Part shown: piece by piece, positions 44,046-52,512 of the stretch
Position numbering within the stretch: the first letter of the stretch is position 1
Layout: each line of letters starts with the position of its first letter
Origin: Thauera sp. 2A1
GTDB lineage: Bacteria; Pseudomonadota; Gammaproteobacteria; Burkholderiales; Rhodocyclaceae
Assembly: GCF_009469595.2 (NCBI RefSeq)
Contig: NZ_SSXV01000001.1
Span: forward strand, 62,001-126,000
Direction of reading: 5' to 3'
Length of the DNA stretch: 64,000 bases
Program-made: the position numbers and the translations under genes
The notes under the pieces: model-generated
Told to the model about the DNA's origin: nothing
The model's input: the letters and a program-made list of their open reading frames with translations, nothing else
The model's database searches: none

Positions 44046-45686
44046 ATGAAGGATCCGATGCGCGCCCCGTCCAGCCACACAGATTCCCTCGAGCCCGCCG
44101 GCCCCTCCGGCGGCGGTGGACGCATGGCCTCCGCCGGCAGCCCGGCGATGCCCGTCCCCCAGGACGCCGCCCGCTCGGCGCGCAACCAGCATCTGGCCGT
44201 GCTCGGCATCGCGCTCGCCTGGCTGCTGTTCTGGTACCGCGACACGCTGATGTCCATCGTCCACATCTGGGAGCGCTCCGACACCTACGCCCACGGCTAC
44301 CTGGTCGCCCCGATCTCGCTGTGGCTGGTGTGGCGGCATCGCGAGCACATCAAGGGCGTGCCCCTCGCGCCGTCGCTGCTCGGCGTGCTGGCCGGTGCGG
44401 TGGCCGGTTTCGGCTGGCTGCTGGGTGAACTCACCAGCGTGGCCAGCGTGTCGCAGTTCGCCCTCGTGGGCATGATCATCTCCGTGATCTGGGCGGTGAT
44501 GGGCACCGCGGTGCTGCGCGCCTACGCCTTCCCCATCTTCTTTCTCGTCTTCCTCGTGCCCTTCGGCGAGTTTCTGTTCCCGACGATGATGGACTGGACC
44601 ACAAACTTCGTGGTCGGTGCGCTGCGCCTGTCGGGCATCCCGGTGTACGCGGAAGGCCGCAGCCTGGTGATCCCGTCGGGCAACTGGCAGGTCGTCGAAG
44701 GCTGCAGCGGCGTGCGCTACCTGATCGCCTCGGTGGTGGTCGGCAGCCTTTACGCCTACCTCAATTACCGGTCCACCACCCGCCGCGTCATCTTCACCGC
44801 GGTGTCGGTGGTGCTACCCGTCTTCGCCAATTGGGTGCGCGCCTGGGGCATCGTCATGCTCGGCCACTTCAGCGACAACCGGATCGCCACCGGTGTCGAT
44901 CACCTCGTCTATGGCTGGGTGTTCTTCGGCATCATCATGCTCGGGCTGTTCTGGATCGGTGCCCGCTGGCAGGAAGACGAAGCGCCGGTGCCGGTATTGT
45001 CGGCCGCTGCGGCCAGTGAAGCGGGCACGCTGCGCAGATCCAATTTCGTATGGTTCGCCGTCGCGCTGCTTGCCGTGCTGGCATGGAAGCCGCTGCTGGC
45101 TGACCTGGACCGCCGTGGCAATCACGGGCCGGTGCAGTTCGCCGACATCAGTGTCCCCGGCTGGCAGCAGGCCTCAAACGACGCGCTGCCGCCCTGGACG
45201 CCGCGTTATCACGGCATGCGCGGCGAGCAGCGGCTCGCGTTCACCGATGGCAATGGCAGCACCGTCGGCCTGCACATCGCCTACTACCGCGACCAGGAGC
45301 AGGACGCCGAACTGATCAACTCCGAGAACCGCGTCCTGATGAACAAGGATCCGGAATGGACCTTTGCCGGTTATGGCACCAATGCGGCCAGCTTCGGGCA
45401 GCAGACGGTGGAGGTGCGTTCCACCGAGATCCGCAACCCCGAGCATCGTGTGCTGGTCTGGCACTGGTACTGGATCGGCGGGCGCTGGACCTCGAGCGAC
45501 TACGTGGGCAAAGCTTACCTGGCGCTTGCCCAGTTGATGGGGCAGGGCGACGATTCGGCCATGGTCGCCGTGTTTACGTCGTCGGTGGCGGATCACCGCG
45601 AGGTCGCCGAAGAGAAGCTGTCCCGATTCGTCCAGTCCGCCGCGCCGCAGATCGGCAGCGCGCTGCAGCAGACCCGGGCACGCTGA
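44046..45686 (+). CDS. xrtA: Exosortase A fused to an EpsI domain
   Basis: A 546-residue polytopic membrane protein. The N-terminal about 300 residues form the exosortase: catalytic Cys in VVEGCSGVRYL (about C220), Arg in ANWVRAWGIV (about R265), and His in VDHLVYGWVFF (about H286). The C-terminal about 200 residues match EpsI/DUF3485 (FADISVPGWQQ, GLHIAYYRDQEQ, VLVWHWYWIGGRW). Exosortase cuts and transfers PEP-CTERM proteins at the membrane; EpsI aids exopolysaccharide. Start may be TTG at 44037, ATG at 44046 or ATG at 44058. No PEP-CTERM protein was found in the window. Confidence 0.93.
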   Translation: MKDPMRAPSSHTDSLEPAGPSGGGGRMASAGSPAMPVPQDAARSARNQHLAVLGIALAWLLFWYRDTLMSIVHIWERSDTYAHGYLVAPISLWLVWRHREHIKGVPLAPSLLGVLAGAVAGFGWLLGELTSVASVSQFALVGMIISVIWAVMGTAVLRAYAFPIFFLVFLVPFGEFLFPTMMDWTTNFVVGALRLSGIPVYAEGRSLVIPSGNWQVVEGCSGVRYLIASVVVGSLYAYLNYRSTTRRVIFTAVSVVLPVFANWVRAWGIVMLGHFSDNRIATGVDHLVYGWVFFGIIMLGLFWIGARWQEDEAPVPVLSAAAASEAGTLRRSNFVWFAVALLAVLAWKPLLADLDRRGNHGPVQFADISVPGWQQASNDALPPWTPRYHGMRGEQRLAFTDGNGSTVGLHIAYYRDQEQDAELINSENRVLMNKDPEWTFAGYGTNAASFGQQTVEVRSTEIRNPEHRVLVWHWYWIGGRWTSSDYVGKAYLALAQLMGQGDDSAMVAVFTSSVADHREVAEEKLSRFVQSAAPQIGSALQQTRAR

Positions 45687-45691
45687 AGCCG

Positions 45692-47071
45692 ATGCTGACC
45701 TCACTCGCCCGTGCCATCTACCGCGCCCAGGAAGCGGCCCTGGGCCGACCCACTTTCGATTACTGGCAGGAGCTCGAGCAGAGCCAGTGGCTGTCGCGCG
45801 ATGCCATCGAAGCCCTGCAGGCGCGCAAGCTCAACGTTCTGCTGCGGCATGCGCTGGCGCACAGCCCCTGGCATGCGGAGCGCATCCGTGCCGCCGGCTT
45901 GGAGGACGCGGTGCGCGCTAGCCACGTGGGCATCGCCGACCTGGCTCGCCTCCCCACCATGGGCAAGCGCGACGCGCGCGAGAACCTCGATCACCTGGTC
46001 TGGCGCGATGCGCCCGGCGGCGTCTTCAAGTACAACACCGGCGGTTCCAGCGGCGAACCGCTCATCTTCTACTTCGGCCGCAGCCGCCAGGCCTCGGATG
46101 CTGCGGGCCGCATGCGTGCGCGCAACTGGTGGGGCGTGGCGCCGGGTGACCGCGAGGCCTACCTGTGGGGTGCGCCGGTCGAGCTCAACAAGACGGACCG
46201 CGTCAAGACGCTGCGCGACCGCCTGGTGAACCAGCTCGTGCTCAACGCCTTCGCCATGTCGCCCGAGCGCATGGACGCCTACCTCGACACGCTCAAGGCC
46301 TGGCAGCCCAAATGCCTGTACGGCTACGCCTCCAGCGTCGCGCTGCTTGCCGCGCACGCCGAGGCGCGCGGCGTCGATCCCGGCCTGAAGCAGCTCAAGG
46401 TGGTGTGCACCACCGGCGAGCCGCTGTATCCGCACCAGCGCGAGCTGATCGGCCGCGTCTTCGGCGCCCCCGTCGCCAACGAGTTCGGCAGCCGCGACAT
46501 CGGCTTCACCGCGCACGAAGCCCCCGGCGGCCAGATGCTGCTGCTGAGCGAAAGCCACATCGTCGAGGTGCTGGATGCGGCGGGTGCGCCCGTCGCACCT
46601 GGCGAAGTCGGCGAAGCCGTCGTCACCGGCCTCACCTCGGAAGCGCAACCCTTCATTCGCTATCGCACCGGCGACACGCTGCGCCTGTCCACCCAGCCCG
46701 CGGCCGGCGGCAGGGGGCTGCACGTCATTGCCGAGGTGAGCGGGCGTCAGACCGACTTCGTCGTGGCTCGGGACGGCCGCGTGATGCACGCGCTCGCCGT
46801 CATCTATGTGCTGCGTGCGGCGCCGGGCGTGGCGCAGTTCAAGTGCATCCAGCACGCCATCGATCGCATGGAAGTGCAGGTCGTTCCCGGACCGGGGTGG
46901 AGCGACGCCAGCCGCAGCACCATCGAAGCCGGCCTGCAGGCGCGCCTTGGCGCCTCGCTGCGCATCGATCTGCGCCTGATGGACGAAATCCCGCCGGAAG
47001 CGTCCGGCAAGCACCGTTATGTCGTCAGTCACGTGCCTCTGGCGGGCGGCCTGCAGCAGGCCGCCGCGTGA
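45692..47071 (+). CDS. Phenylacetate-CoA ligase-like AMP-ligase of the exopolysaccharide locus
   Basis: A 459-residue protein of the adenylate-forming family. The phosphate loop is YNTGGSSGEPL, with NEFGSRDIGFTAHE, RYRTGD and a C-terminal PaaK-like domain (SGKHRYVVSH). XrtA/capsule loci often carry such a ligase. It may activate an acyl or amino acid substituent for the polymer; no CoA or carrier partner is seen. It starts 5 bp after xrtA. Confidence 0.87.
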   Translation: MLTSLARAIYRAQEAALGRPTFDYWQELEQSQWLSRDAIEALQARKLNVLLRHALAHSPWHAERIRAAGLEDAVRASHVGIADLARLPTMGKRDARENLDHLVWRDAPGGVFKYNTGGSSGEPLIFYFGRSRQASDAAGRMRARNWWGVAPGDREAYLWGAPVELNKTDRVKTLRDRLVNQLVLNAFAMSPERMDAYLDTLKAWQPKCLYGYASSVALLAAHAEARGVDPGLKQLKVVCTTGEPLYPHQRELIGRVFGAPVANEFGSRDIGFTAHEAPGGQMLLLSESHIVEVLDAAGAPVAPGEVGEAVVTGLTSEAQPFIRYRTGDTLRLSTQPAAGGRGLHVIAEVSGRQTDFVVARDGRVMHALAVIYVLRAAPGVAQFKCIQHAIDRMEVQVVPGPGWSDASRSTIEAGLQARLGASLRIDLRLMDEIPPEASGKHRYVVSHVPLAGGLQQAAA

Positions 47072-47090
47072 CAATCAACCGAATCCGCCC

Positions 47091-48305
47091 ATGAATCCTT
47101 CCTCGCTTCTCGAACTCCCCCTCCGCTACAAACCCTGGCGCGGCCGCCACCTGCGCCTGCTGATGCGCGACCTGGCCGGGGCGGCGCGCCAGCCGGAGCG
47201 GGACCACCGCGTCCATCTGCGGGGCGCCATCGACTGGCTTTGCCGCGCGCAGGACGTGCGCAACAACCGGCCCGATGCCGGCGGCGTCGCTGCGGGCTGG
47301 AGCTTCGAGGACGGCTGGCTGCCGTCCTACCCGGAAACCACCGGCTACATCATCGAAACCTTCATCGCGGCGGCCGAACAGCTTGGACGGCCGGAGCTCA
47401 TCCAGCGCGCGCAGCGCATGATCGACTGGGAACTGTCCCTCCAGGCGTCCGACGGCGCCTTCCCCGGCCATTTCGGCGAGCCCGGCAGCCATCCGGTCAT
47501 CTTCAACCAGGGCCAGATCATGCACGGCCTGGTCGCCGGCCATGTGCAACTGGGCCGCAAGGACTGCCTCGAGGCCGGCGTGCGCGCCGCTCACTGGCTC
47601 GTCGCCCAGCAGGACGACGACGGTTGCTACCGGCGCTTCGAGCACAACGGCGTGCCGCACGTGTATAACACCCGCGCCATCTGGGCGCTGGCGTCGATGG
47701 GCGTGGTGGCCAACGAAACCCGCTTCACCCAGGCCGCGCGGCGCAACCTCGACTGGGCGCTGTTGCAGCAGACCGACAGCGGCTGGTTCGGCACCAATGC
47801 CTTCGTGCCCACGCGCGATCCCTTCACCCACACCATCGCCTACGCCATCCGCGGCTTCATCGAGGTCGGCGTGCTGCTGGGCGAGGAGCGCTACCTGCGA
47901 GCCGCCGATTTAGCGGCGCGCGGCATCATGGCAAGACAGCGCGAGGACGGCTGGCTTGCCGGCACCTATGCCGACGGCTGGAAGCCGACCGCCGGCTACG
48001 CCTGCGTCACCGGCGTCGCGCAAATGGCGCTGTGCTGGCTGCGCCTGGCCCAGATCACCGGCAAGGCGGATTTCCGCGAAGCGGCGCGCAAGGCCATCGG
48101 CTACGTCAAGCGCACGCAAAGCCTGGACGACAACGACCTCATCGTGCGCGGCGCCATCCCCGGCTCGGCACCGATCTGGGGCGCCTATTCGCGCTTCGAA
48201 TTCCCCAACTGGGCCGCCAAGTTCTTTGCCGATGCACTGCTGATGGACATGGCCGGCATCGCCGTGCCGCCGGTTCCAGCCGCTGCCGAAGGATCGCCGA
48301 AATGA
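47091..48305 (+). CDS. Alpha/alpha-toroid protein of the exopolysaccharide locus (squalene cyclase/epimerase-like)
   Basis: A 404-residue protein with repeated helical hairpins bearing the patterns AIDWLCRAQD, TTGYIIETFIAAAEQLG, RMIDWELSLQASDGAFPG, HWLVAQQDDDGCYRR and WALLQQTDSGWFG. This is the six-hairpin (alpha/alpha)6 toroid fold seen in prenyltransferase/squalene-oxidase repeats, glycoside lyases and C5-epimerases. No signal peptide is visible. The true reaction is unknown; sugar-chain modification is plausible from context. It overlaps the formyltransferase by ATGA. Confidence 0.75.
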   Translation: MNPSSLLELPLRYKPWRGRHLRLLMRDLAGAARQPERDHRVHLRGAIDWLCRAQDVRNNRPDAGGVAAGWSFEDGWLPSYPETTGYIIETFIAAAEQLGRPELIQRAQRMIDWELSLQASDGAFPGHFGEPGSHPVIFNQGQIMHGLVAGHVQLGRKDCLEAGVRAAHWLVAQQDDDGCYRRFEHNGVPHVYNTRAIWALASMGVVANETRFTQAARRNLDWALLQQTDSGWFGTNAFVPTRDPFTHTIAYAIRGFIEVGVLLGEERYLRAADLAARGIMARQREDGWLAGTYADGWKPTAGYACVTGVAQMALCWLRLAQITGKADFREAARKAIGYVKRTQSLDDNDLIVRGAIPGSAPIWGAYSRFEFPNWAAKFFADALLMDMAGIAVPPVPAAAEGSPK

Positions 48306-49129
48306 GCAAGCTGCGGCTGATGATCCTGTGCGGCCGCAGTGCACGGCACCTGCACGTCGCCAACCGCCTGTGCCAGGCCGGCGACGCCGTCGCCATCGTG
48401 CAGGAGACCGGCACCGAGTGGAACCTGCGCAAGACGCTCAGGAAGCTGCGCCCGGACAATCTCGCGCGCAAGGCCTGGCGCTGGCTGCGCGACCGCCGGC
48501 GCTATACCGGCAATCCGGAGGCGAAGTTCTTCTTCCCCGGCGGCAATCCCCGGCTCGACCGCCCGGAGCTCGTGCGCGAAGTGCCGCACATCAATCACCC
48601 GGACGTGCTCAAGCTCGCGCGCGAACTCAAGCCCGACCTCATCTGCGTCTTCGGCACTTCGCTGATCCGCGGCGAGCTGCTGAAGGAAGGGCGCCTCGGC
48701 ATCGTCAACCTGCACGGCGGCCTGTCGCCCGAATATCGCGGCGCCGACTGCACCTTCTGGGCGCTGTACAACGGCGAACCGGAAAAGGTCGGCTGCACGC
48801 TGCACTACATCGACGCCGGCATCGACACCGGCCGCCTCATCGCCCACGTCTCGCCCGAGGTGAAGGCGGGCGACAGCGAACTGGTCCTATTCTGGCGCGC
48901 CGTGCGCGACAGCGCGGAGGTGTACGCGGAAGCCGTCGAACGCCTTGGGCGCGGGGAATCCCTGGGTGTGGCGCAGCCTGGCAAGGGCAGGCTGTACCAG
49001 GTCAAGGATCGCGGCCTCGCGCATGAAAGGTCGTTGGCCAGACGCCTGCCGGACATGCTGGCCGGGCTGGCCTTGCCTCGTCGCGTCGAGTGGTTCGCAA
49101 GGACTGCCGTCCAGGAAAAGCGCGCATGA
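48302..49129 (+). CDS. Formyltransferase-family protein
   Basis: A 275-residue protein with the formyl-THF transferase fold. Motifs are the catalytic Asn and His in GIVNLHGGLSPEYRGADC and the Asp in YIDAGIDTGRLI. Related enzymes N-formylate dTDP-amino sugars (WlaRD, VioF type). In this locus it probably formylates an amino sugar of the polymer, consistent with an aminotransferase gene at 61065. It overlaps both neighbours by 4 bp. Confidence 0.87.
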   Translation: MSKLRLMILCGRSARHLHVANRLCQAGDAVAIVQETGTEWNLRKTLRKLRPDNLARKAWRWLRDRRRYTGNPEAKFFFPGGNPRLDRPELVREVPHINHPDVLKLARELKPDLICVFGTSLIRGELLKEGRLGIVNLHGGLSPEYRGADCTFWALYNGEPEKVGCTLHYIDAGIDTGRLIAHVSPEVKAGDSELVLFWRAVRDSAEVYAEAVERLGRGESLGVAQPGKGRLYQVKDRGLAHERSLARRLPDMLAGLALPRRVEWFARTAVQEKRA

Positions 49130-50493
49130 GGGACATCGCCGTAACGCTGGCCGTATTCGGTTCATTGCCCTTCATCCTCAAGCGGCCATGGATCGGCATC
49201 CTGGTGTGGACCTGGCTCGGCTTCATGAATCCCCACCGCATGGCGTGGGGATTCAGCACGACGATGCCGTTTGCCTACATCGTGGCGCTGACGACCTTTA
49301 CGTCGATGATCATGCACCGGGTGCCGAAGCGCATACCGTGGGAGCGGGAAACCGTCGTCCTCGCTCTGTTCATCGGCTGGATGTTGATCACGACGATCAA
49401 CGCGCTCTTCCCCGCCTATGCCTGGGAGCAGTTCGAAAAGATCATCAAGATTCAGGTGATGATCTTCGTGGCGATGATGCTGATCACGACCGAAGACCGG
49501 CTTAAGTGGCTGGTATGGGTCATCGCCATCTCGATCGGCGTCTATGGCCTCAAGGGCGGGATCTTCACCATCATCCACGGGGGGGCTTTCCGGGTGCAGG
49601 GGCCACCGGGGACCTTCATCGAGGGTAACAACGAACTCGGCCTCGCCGTCGCCATGACCGTGCCGCTGCTTTACTTCCTCGCGCGCAATGCGACGCCCCT
49701 TTCCTTGCGTCCCGCCGTGTATGCGATCACGGTACTCAACGCCATCGGAGCAATCGGCACGCAGTCGCGGGGCGCGATGGTCGGCATGGCGATCATGGGC
49801 TTGGTGTTCTGGTTCAAGTCGCGTCAGAAGTTCATGGTGGCGATCCTCGGGGCCCTCTCCATCCTGGTCATCGCGCAGATCATGCCCGAGGAATGGTACG
49901 ACCGCATGAACTCGATCAAGACCTACCAGGATGACGGCTCGGCGCAAGGACGCATCAACGCATGGTGGACGGCTTTCAATGTCGCCAAGGCCCGCATCAC
50001 CGGCGGCGGCTTCGAAACCTTCCAGCCGGTGGTGTTCCAGTTTTATGCACCGAATCCCAATGACGTGCACGACGTGCACAGCATCTATTTCGAGGCACTG
50101 GGCGAGCATGGTTTTCCCGGGCTGTTCCTTTTCCTTCTGCTTGCGCTGCTGACCTGGCGCTCGGCATCAAGTGTCCGCAAGGCCGTGAAGGGCATTCCGG
50201 AACGGCTTTGGTGGGCCGAACTGGCGACGATGGTTCAGGTGAGCCTCGTGGCCTATCTGGTTGCGGGCGCCTTTCTGGGCATGGCGTATTTCGACTACTA
50301 CTACAATCTCGTGCTGATCGTCGTTGTCATGAAAGTCATACTGCGTCGGGAAGGCCTGCTTCGAAACCGGGGGGGCGTCACGGTTGCCCCTCCGTCGAGC
50401 AAAGCGCTTGGCACGTCTGCATCGTTGCCACCAAGCTCCGCGAGGGGACAATTCGCTAAAGGGGCCGAAATCTCGGGCTCTGGTGCTCCCTGA
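49126..50493 (+). CDS. O-glycosylation/O-antigen ligase-like protein, exosortase A-associated
   Basis: A 455-residue polytopic protein of the Wzy_C/WaaL type. About ten hydrophobic helices are visible. The family motif IGTQSRGAMVGMAIMGL (Arg of RGA) precedes the large periplasmic loop (YDRMNSIKTYQDDGSAQGRINAWW), and EALGEHGFPGLFLFL follows with a conserved His. It likely joins polymer to protein or lipid, or polymerises repeat units. The C-terminal 60 residues are Ser/Gly/Pro-rich. It is last on the plus strand before the opposite-strand gene. Confidence 0.88.
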   Translation: MRDIAVTLAVFGSLPFILKRPWIGILVWTWLGFMNPHRMAWGFSTTMPFAYIVALTTFTSMIMHRVPKRIPWERETVVLALFIGWMLITTINALFPAYAWEQFEKIIKIQVMIFVAMMLITTEDRLKWLVWVIAISIGVYGLKGGIFTIIHGGAFRVQGPPGTFIEGNNELGLAVAMTVPLLYFLARNATPLSLRPAVYAITVLNAIGAIGTQSRGAMVGMAIMGLVFWFKSRQKFMVAILGALSILVIAQIMPEEWYDRMNSIKTYQDDGSAQGRINAWWTAFNVAKARITGGGFETFQPVVFQFYAPNPNDVHDVHSIYFEALGEHGFPGLFLFLLLALLTWRSASSVRKAVKGIPERLWWAELATMVQVSLVAYLVAGAFLGMAYFDYYYNLVLIVVVMKVILRREGLLRNRGGVTVAPPSSKALGTSASLPPSSARGQFAKGAEISGSGAP

Positions 50494-50515
50494 AGTCCTG
50501 TGCGATCCCGCCGCT

Positions 50516-52354
50516 TCAGTTCCGCTGCAACCAGAGTTCCAATTGCACCAGCACCCAGATCATCACGCCGTAGTAGCTGGCGTGCTCCGTTGCGTGCTCC
50601 CGGCGTAGCTTTTCCAGATACGACGCTCGCACGATGCCGCGCTGAGCGAGACTCGAAAGCGCGTCGCGGGTCAGTGTCTGCAGTGCGCCATGGGTGTTCA
50701 GCCACACGCCAAAGGGCAGGCCGAACCCGTGTTTCGATTTGGAGATGGTTTCGTCCGGCAGGAAGCCGCGTAGCGCATCCTTGAACAGCACGCGCAGCCT
50801 GCCACCGTTTACTTTCTGCTCGGTGCTGAGTGTTCCCGAAAACGCCACCAGATCGTCGTCGAGGAAGGGGTAGCGGACTTCGATGCCTGCCGCTTCGCAC
50901 ATGCGGCTGACCTTGCGCAGATCGTTGTCCGCGAGCGTGAATTTGTGGTCCAGATGCATCATGCGCTCGACCGGTTCGGGCGAGGCGCAGCGGAAATAGG
51001 CCTCGCGCATCAGCGCAAGCGGGCGGTCCGCATCGATCTCGCCGAGGAAGGCAGGCTCGAAGATATCCGCGAGCGGATCGCGGTGAAGGAAGTTGTAGGT
51101 TTCCAGACGGTCCGGCAAGGGGATGCGGGCCTGGCGCACGTAGCTTTGCGCCTTGCGTACCGGCCACAATGACGAGCCCAACGGAAAGTTCAGGATCAGG
51201 GGCTCGACCATGCGGCGCAGGGCCGGGGGCAGGGCATGGTAGTGCTCGAACACGCCCTGCTTGGCATAGCGCGCATTGCCACCGAAGAACTCATCCCCGC
51301 CGTCGCCGGCCAGTACCACCTCCATGCCGCACTTCTTCGCGAGCTTTGCGCAGAAGTAGGTGGGCGCGGCCGACGCATTGCCGAAGGGCTCGTCGTAGGC
51401 GGCAGCGATGAGCGGGATCGCCTCGGCGACGTCATCGGGCGTCACATAGTACTCGTGAGGGCGGGTGCCGAAGTGCGTCGACGTGATGCGCGCGTAGTCG
51501 AGTTCGTCGAAGCCCTGCGCATCGAAACCGATCGAGAAGGTTTCCGCCGGCTTGCCGGTCACACGGCCGAGCATGCCGCTGACCGTCGAGCTGTCGGTGC
51601 CGCCGGACAGGAACGCACCGGTTGGGCGTGGGTCGTTCTGCCGCGCGACGGCCTGCTCGACCAGTTCGATGAACCTGCGCTTGCGTCCGGCTTCGTCCGC
51701 GGCGGCGGATTCGTCATAGGCGAGCTGCCAATAGAAGTCTCGCCTGACATTTGCGCCGTCAAGCTGCAGACGCTCTGCGGGCAGGAGTTTTTCCACGCCG
51801 GCAAAGGCGGTGTCGGGGCTCGGTACCATGTGGCAATAGAGGTACTCGAACAACGCCTGGCGATTGAGGGGCGCCTGAATCCTGGGGTGCCTGGCCACGG
51901 CGCGCGCGCTGGTCGAGAACACCAGCAACGGCCCGACGCGCGAAAGGCACAGCCTCTCAGTGCCGGTGCGGTCCACTGCCAGCAACAAGCGCCGGTTGCG
52001 TCCGTCGATCAGCGCCAATGCGAAATTGCCATGGATGCGCTGCAGACAGTTGGCGCCGTACTTCCGATACAGCGCAACCGCGGCCGCAGCCTGGCCACGC
52101 AGTACGGCCAGTTCGGATGCATCCGCGTCCAGCCAGCGAGGGCGCCCAAGCACGGCGGCGATGCAGCCCGAGTCCGCATCCTGAACGATCGAGGCGCCGA
52201 CCTTCCCGGTCCCGACCAGCCCCACGGCGGACGACTCGAACTGCGCATCCTGGAGTGACATGCCTTCGGCAGCCAGCATCGCCTCCAGCGCATCCGCGGA
52301 TACGGTCTCACCGTCGAAATTCACCCAACCGCCAAGTATTCGTCGTGTGTTCAT
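50516..52354 (-). CDS. Asparagine synthase-like protein lacking the glutaminase Cys2
   Basis: A 612-residue two-domain protein. The synthetase part has FLSGGTDSSTVSG, SIGFDAQGFDE and LAGDGGDEFFGG, so ATP binding looks intact. The N-terminal half has the Ntn fold (GNFALALIDGRNRRLLLAVDR) but begins MNTRRILGGWVNF with no Cys at position 2, so it cannot use glutamine as other family members do. It may use free ammonia, another amine, or be a beta-lactam-synthetase-like enzyme. It faces the ligase gene with 22 bp between. Confidence 0.85.
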   Translation of the reverse strand: MNTRRILGGWVNFDGETVSADALEAMLAAEGMSLQDAQFESSAVGLVGTGKVGASIVQDADSGCIAAVLGRPRWLDADASELAVLRGQAAAAVALYRKYGANCLQRIHGNFALALIDGRNRRLLLAVDRTGTERLCLSRVGPLLVFSTSARAVARHPRIQAPLNRQALFEYLYCHMVPSPDTAFAGVEKLLPAERLQLDGANVRRDFYWQLAYDESAAADEAGRKRRFIELVEQAVARQNDPRPTGAFLSGGTDSSTVSGMLGRVTGKPAETFSIGFDAQGFDELDYARITSTHFGTRPHEYYVTPDDVAEAIPLIAAAYDEPFGNASAAPTYFCAKLAKKCGMEVVLAGDGGDEFFGGNARYAKQGVFEHYHALPPALRRMVEPLILNFPLGSSLWPVRKAQSYVRQARIPLPDRLETYNFLHRDPLADIFEPAFLGEIDADRPLALMREAYFRCASPEPVERMMHLDHKFTLADNDLRKVSRMCEAAGIEVRYPFLDDDLVAFSGTLSTEQKVNGGRLRVLFKDALRGFLPDETISKSKHGFGLPFGVWLNTHGALQTLTRDALSSLAQRGIVRASYLEKLRREHATEHASYYGVMIWVLVQLELWLQRN

Positions 52355-52512
52355 CACTCTAGAATGGCAAAGTCCATCGGAACGGCGGCAATGGTAGCCC
52401 ACGTTCATGAATGCACGTGCATGGCTTGTCACGGTCTGCGTGCATTGGGCTTCCGTTTGCGCGCACCTTGCTCCATCGAAACCTCCCGACCGGGATTCGC
52501 CCACCACCCCCG

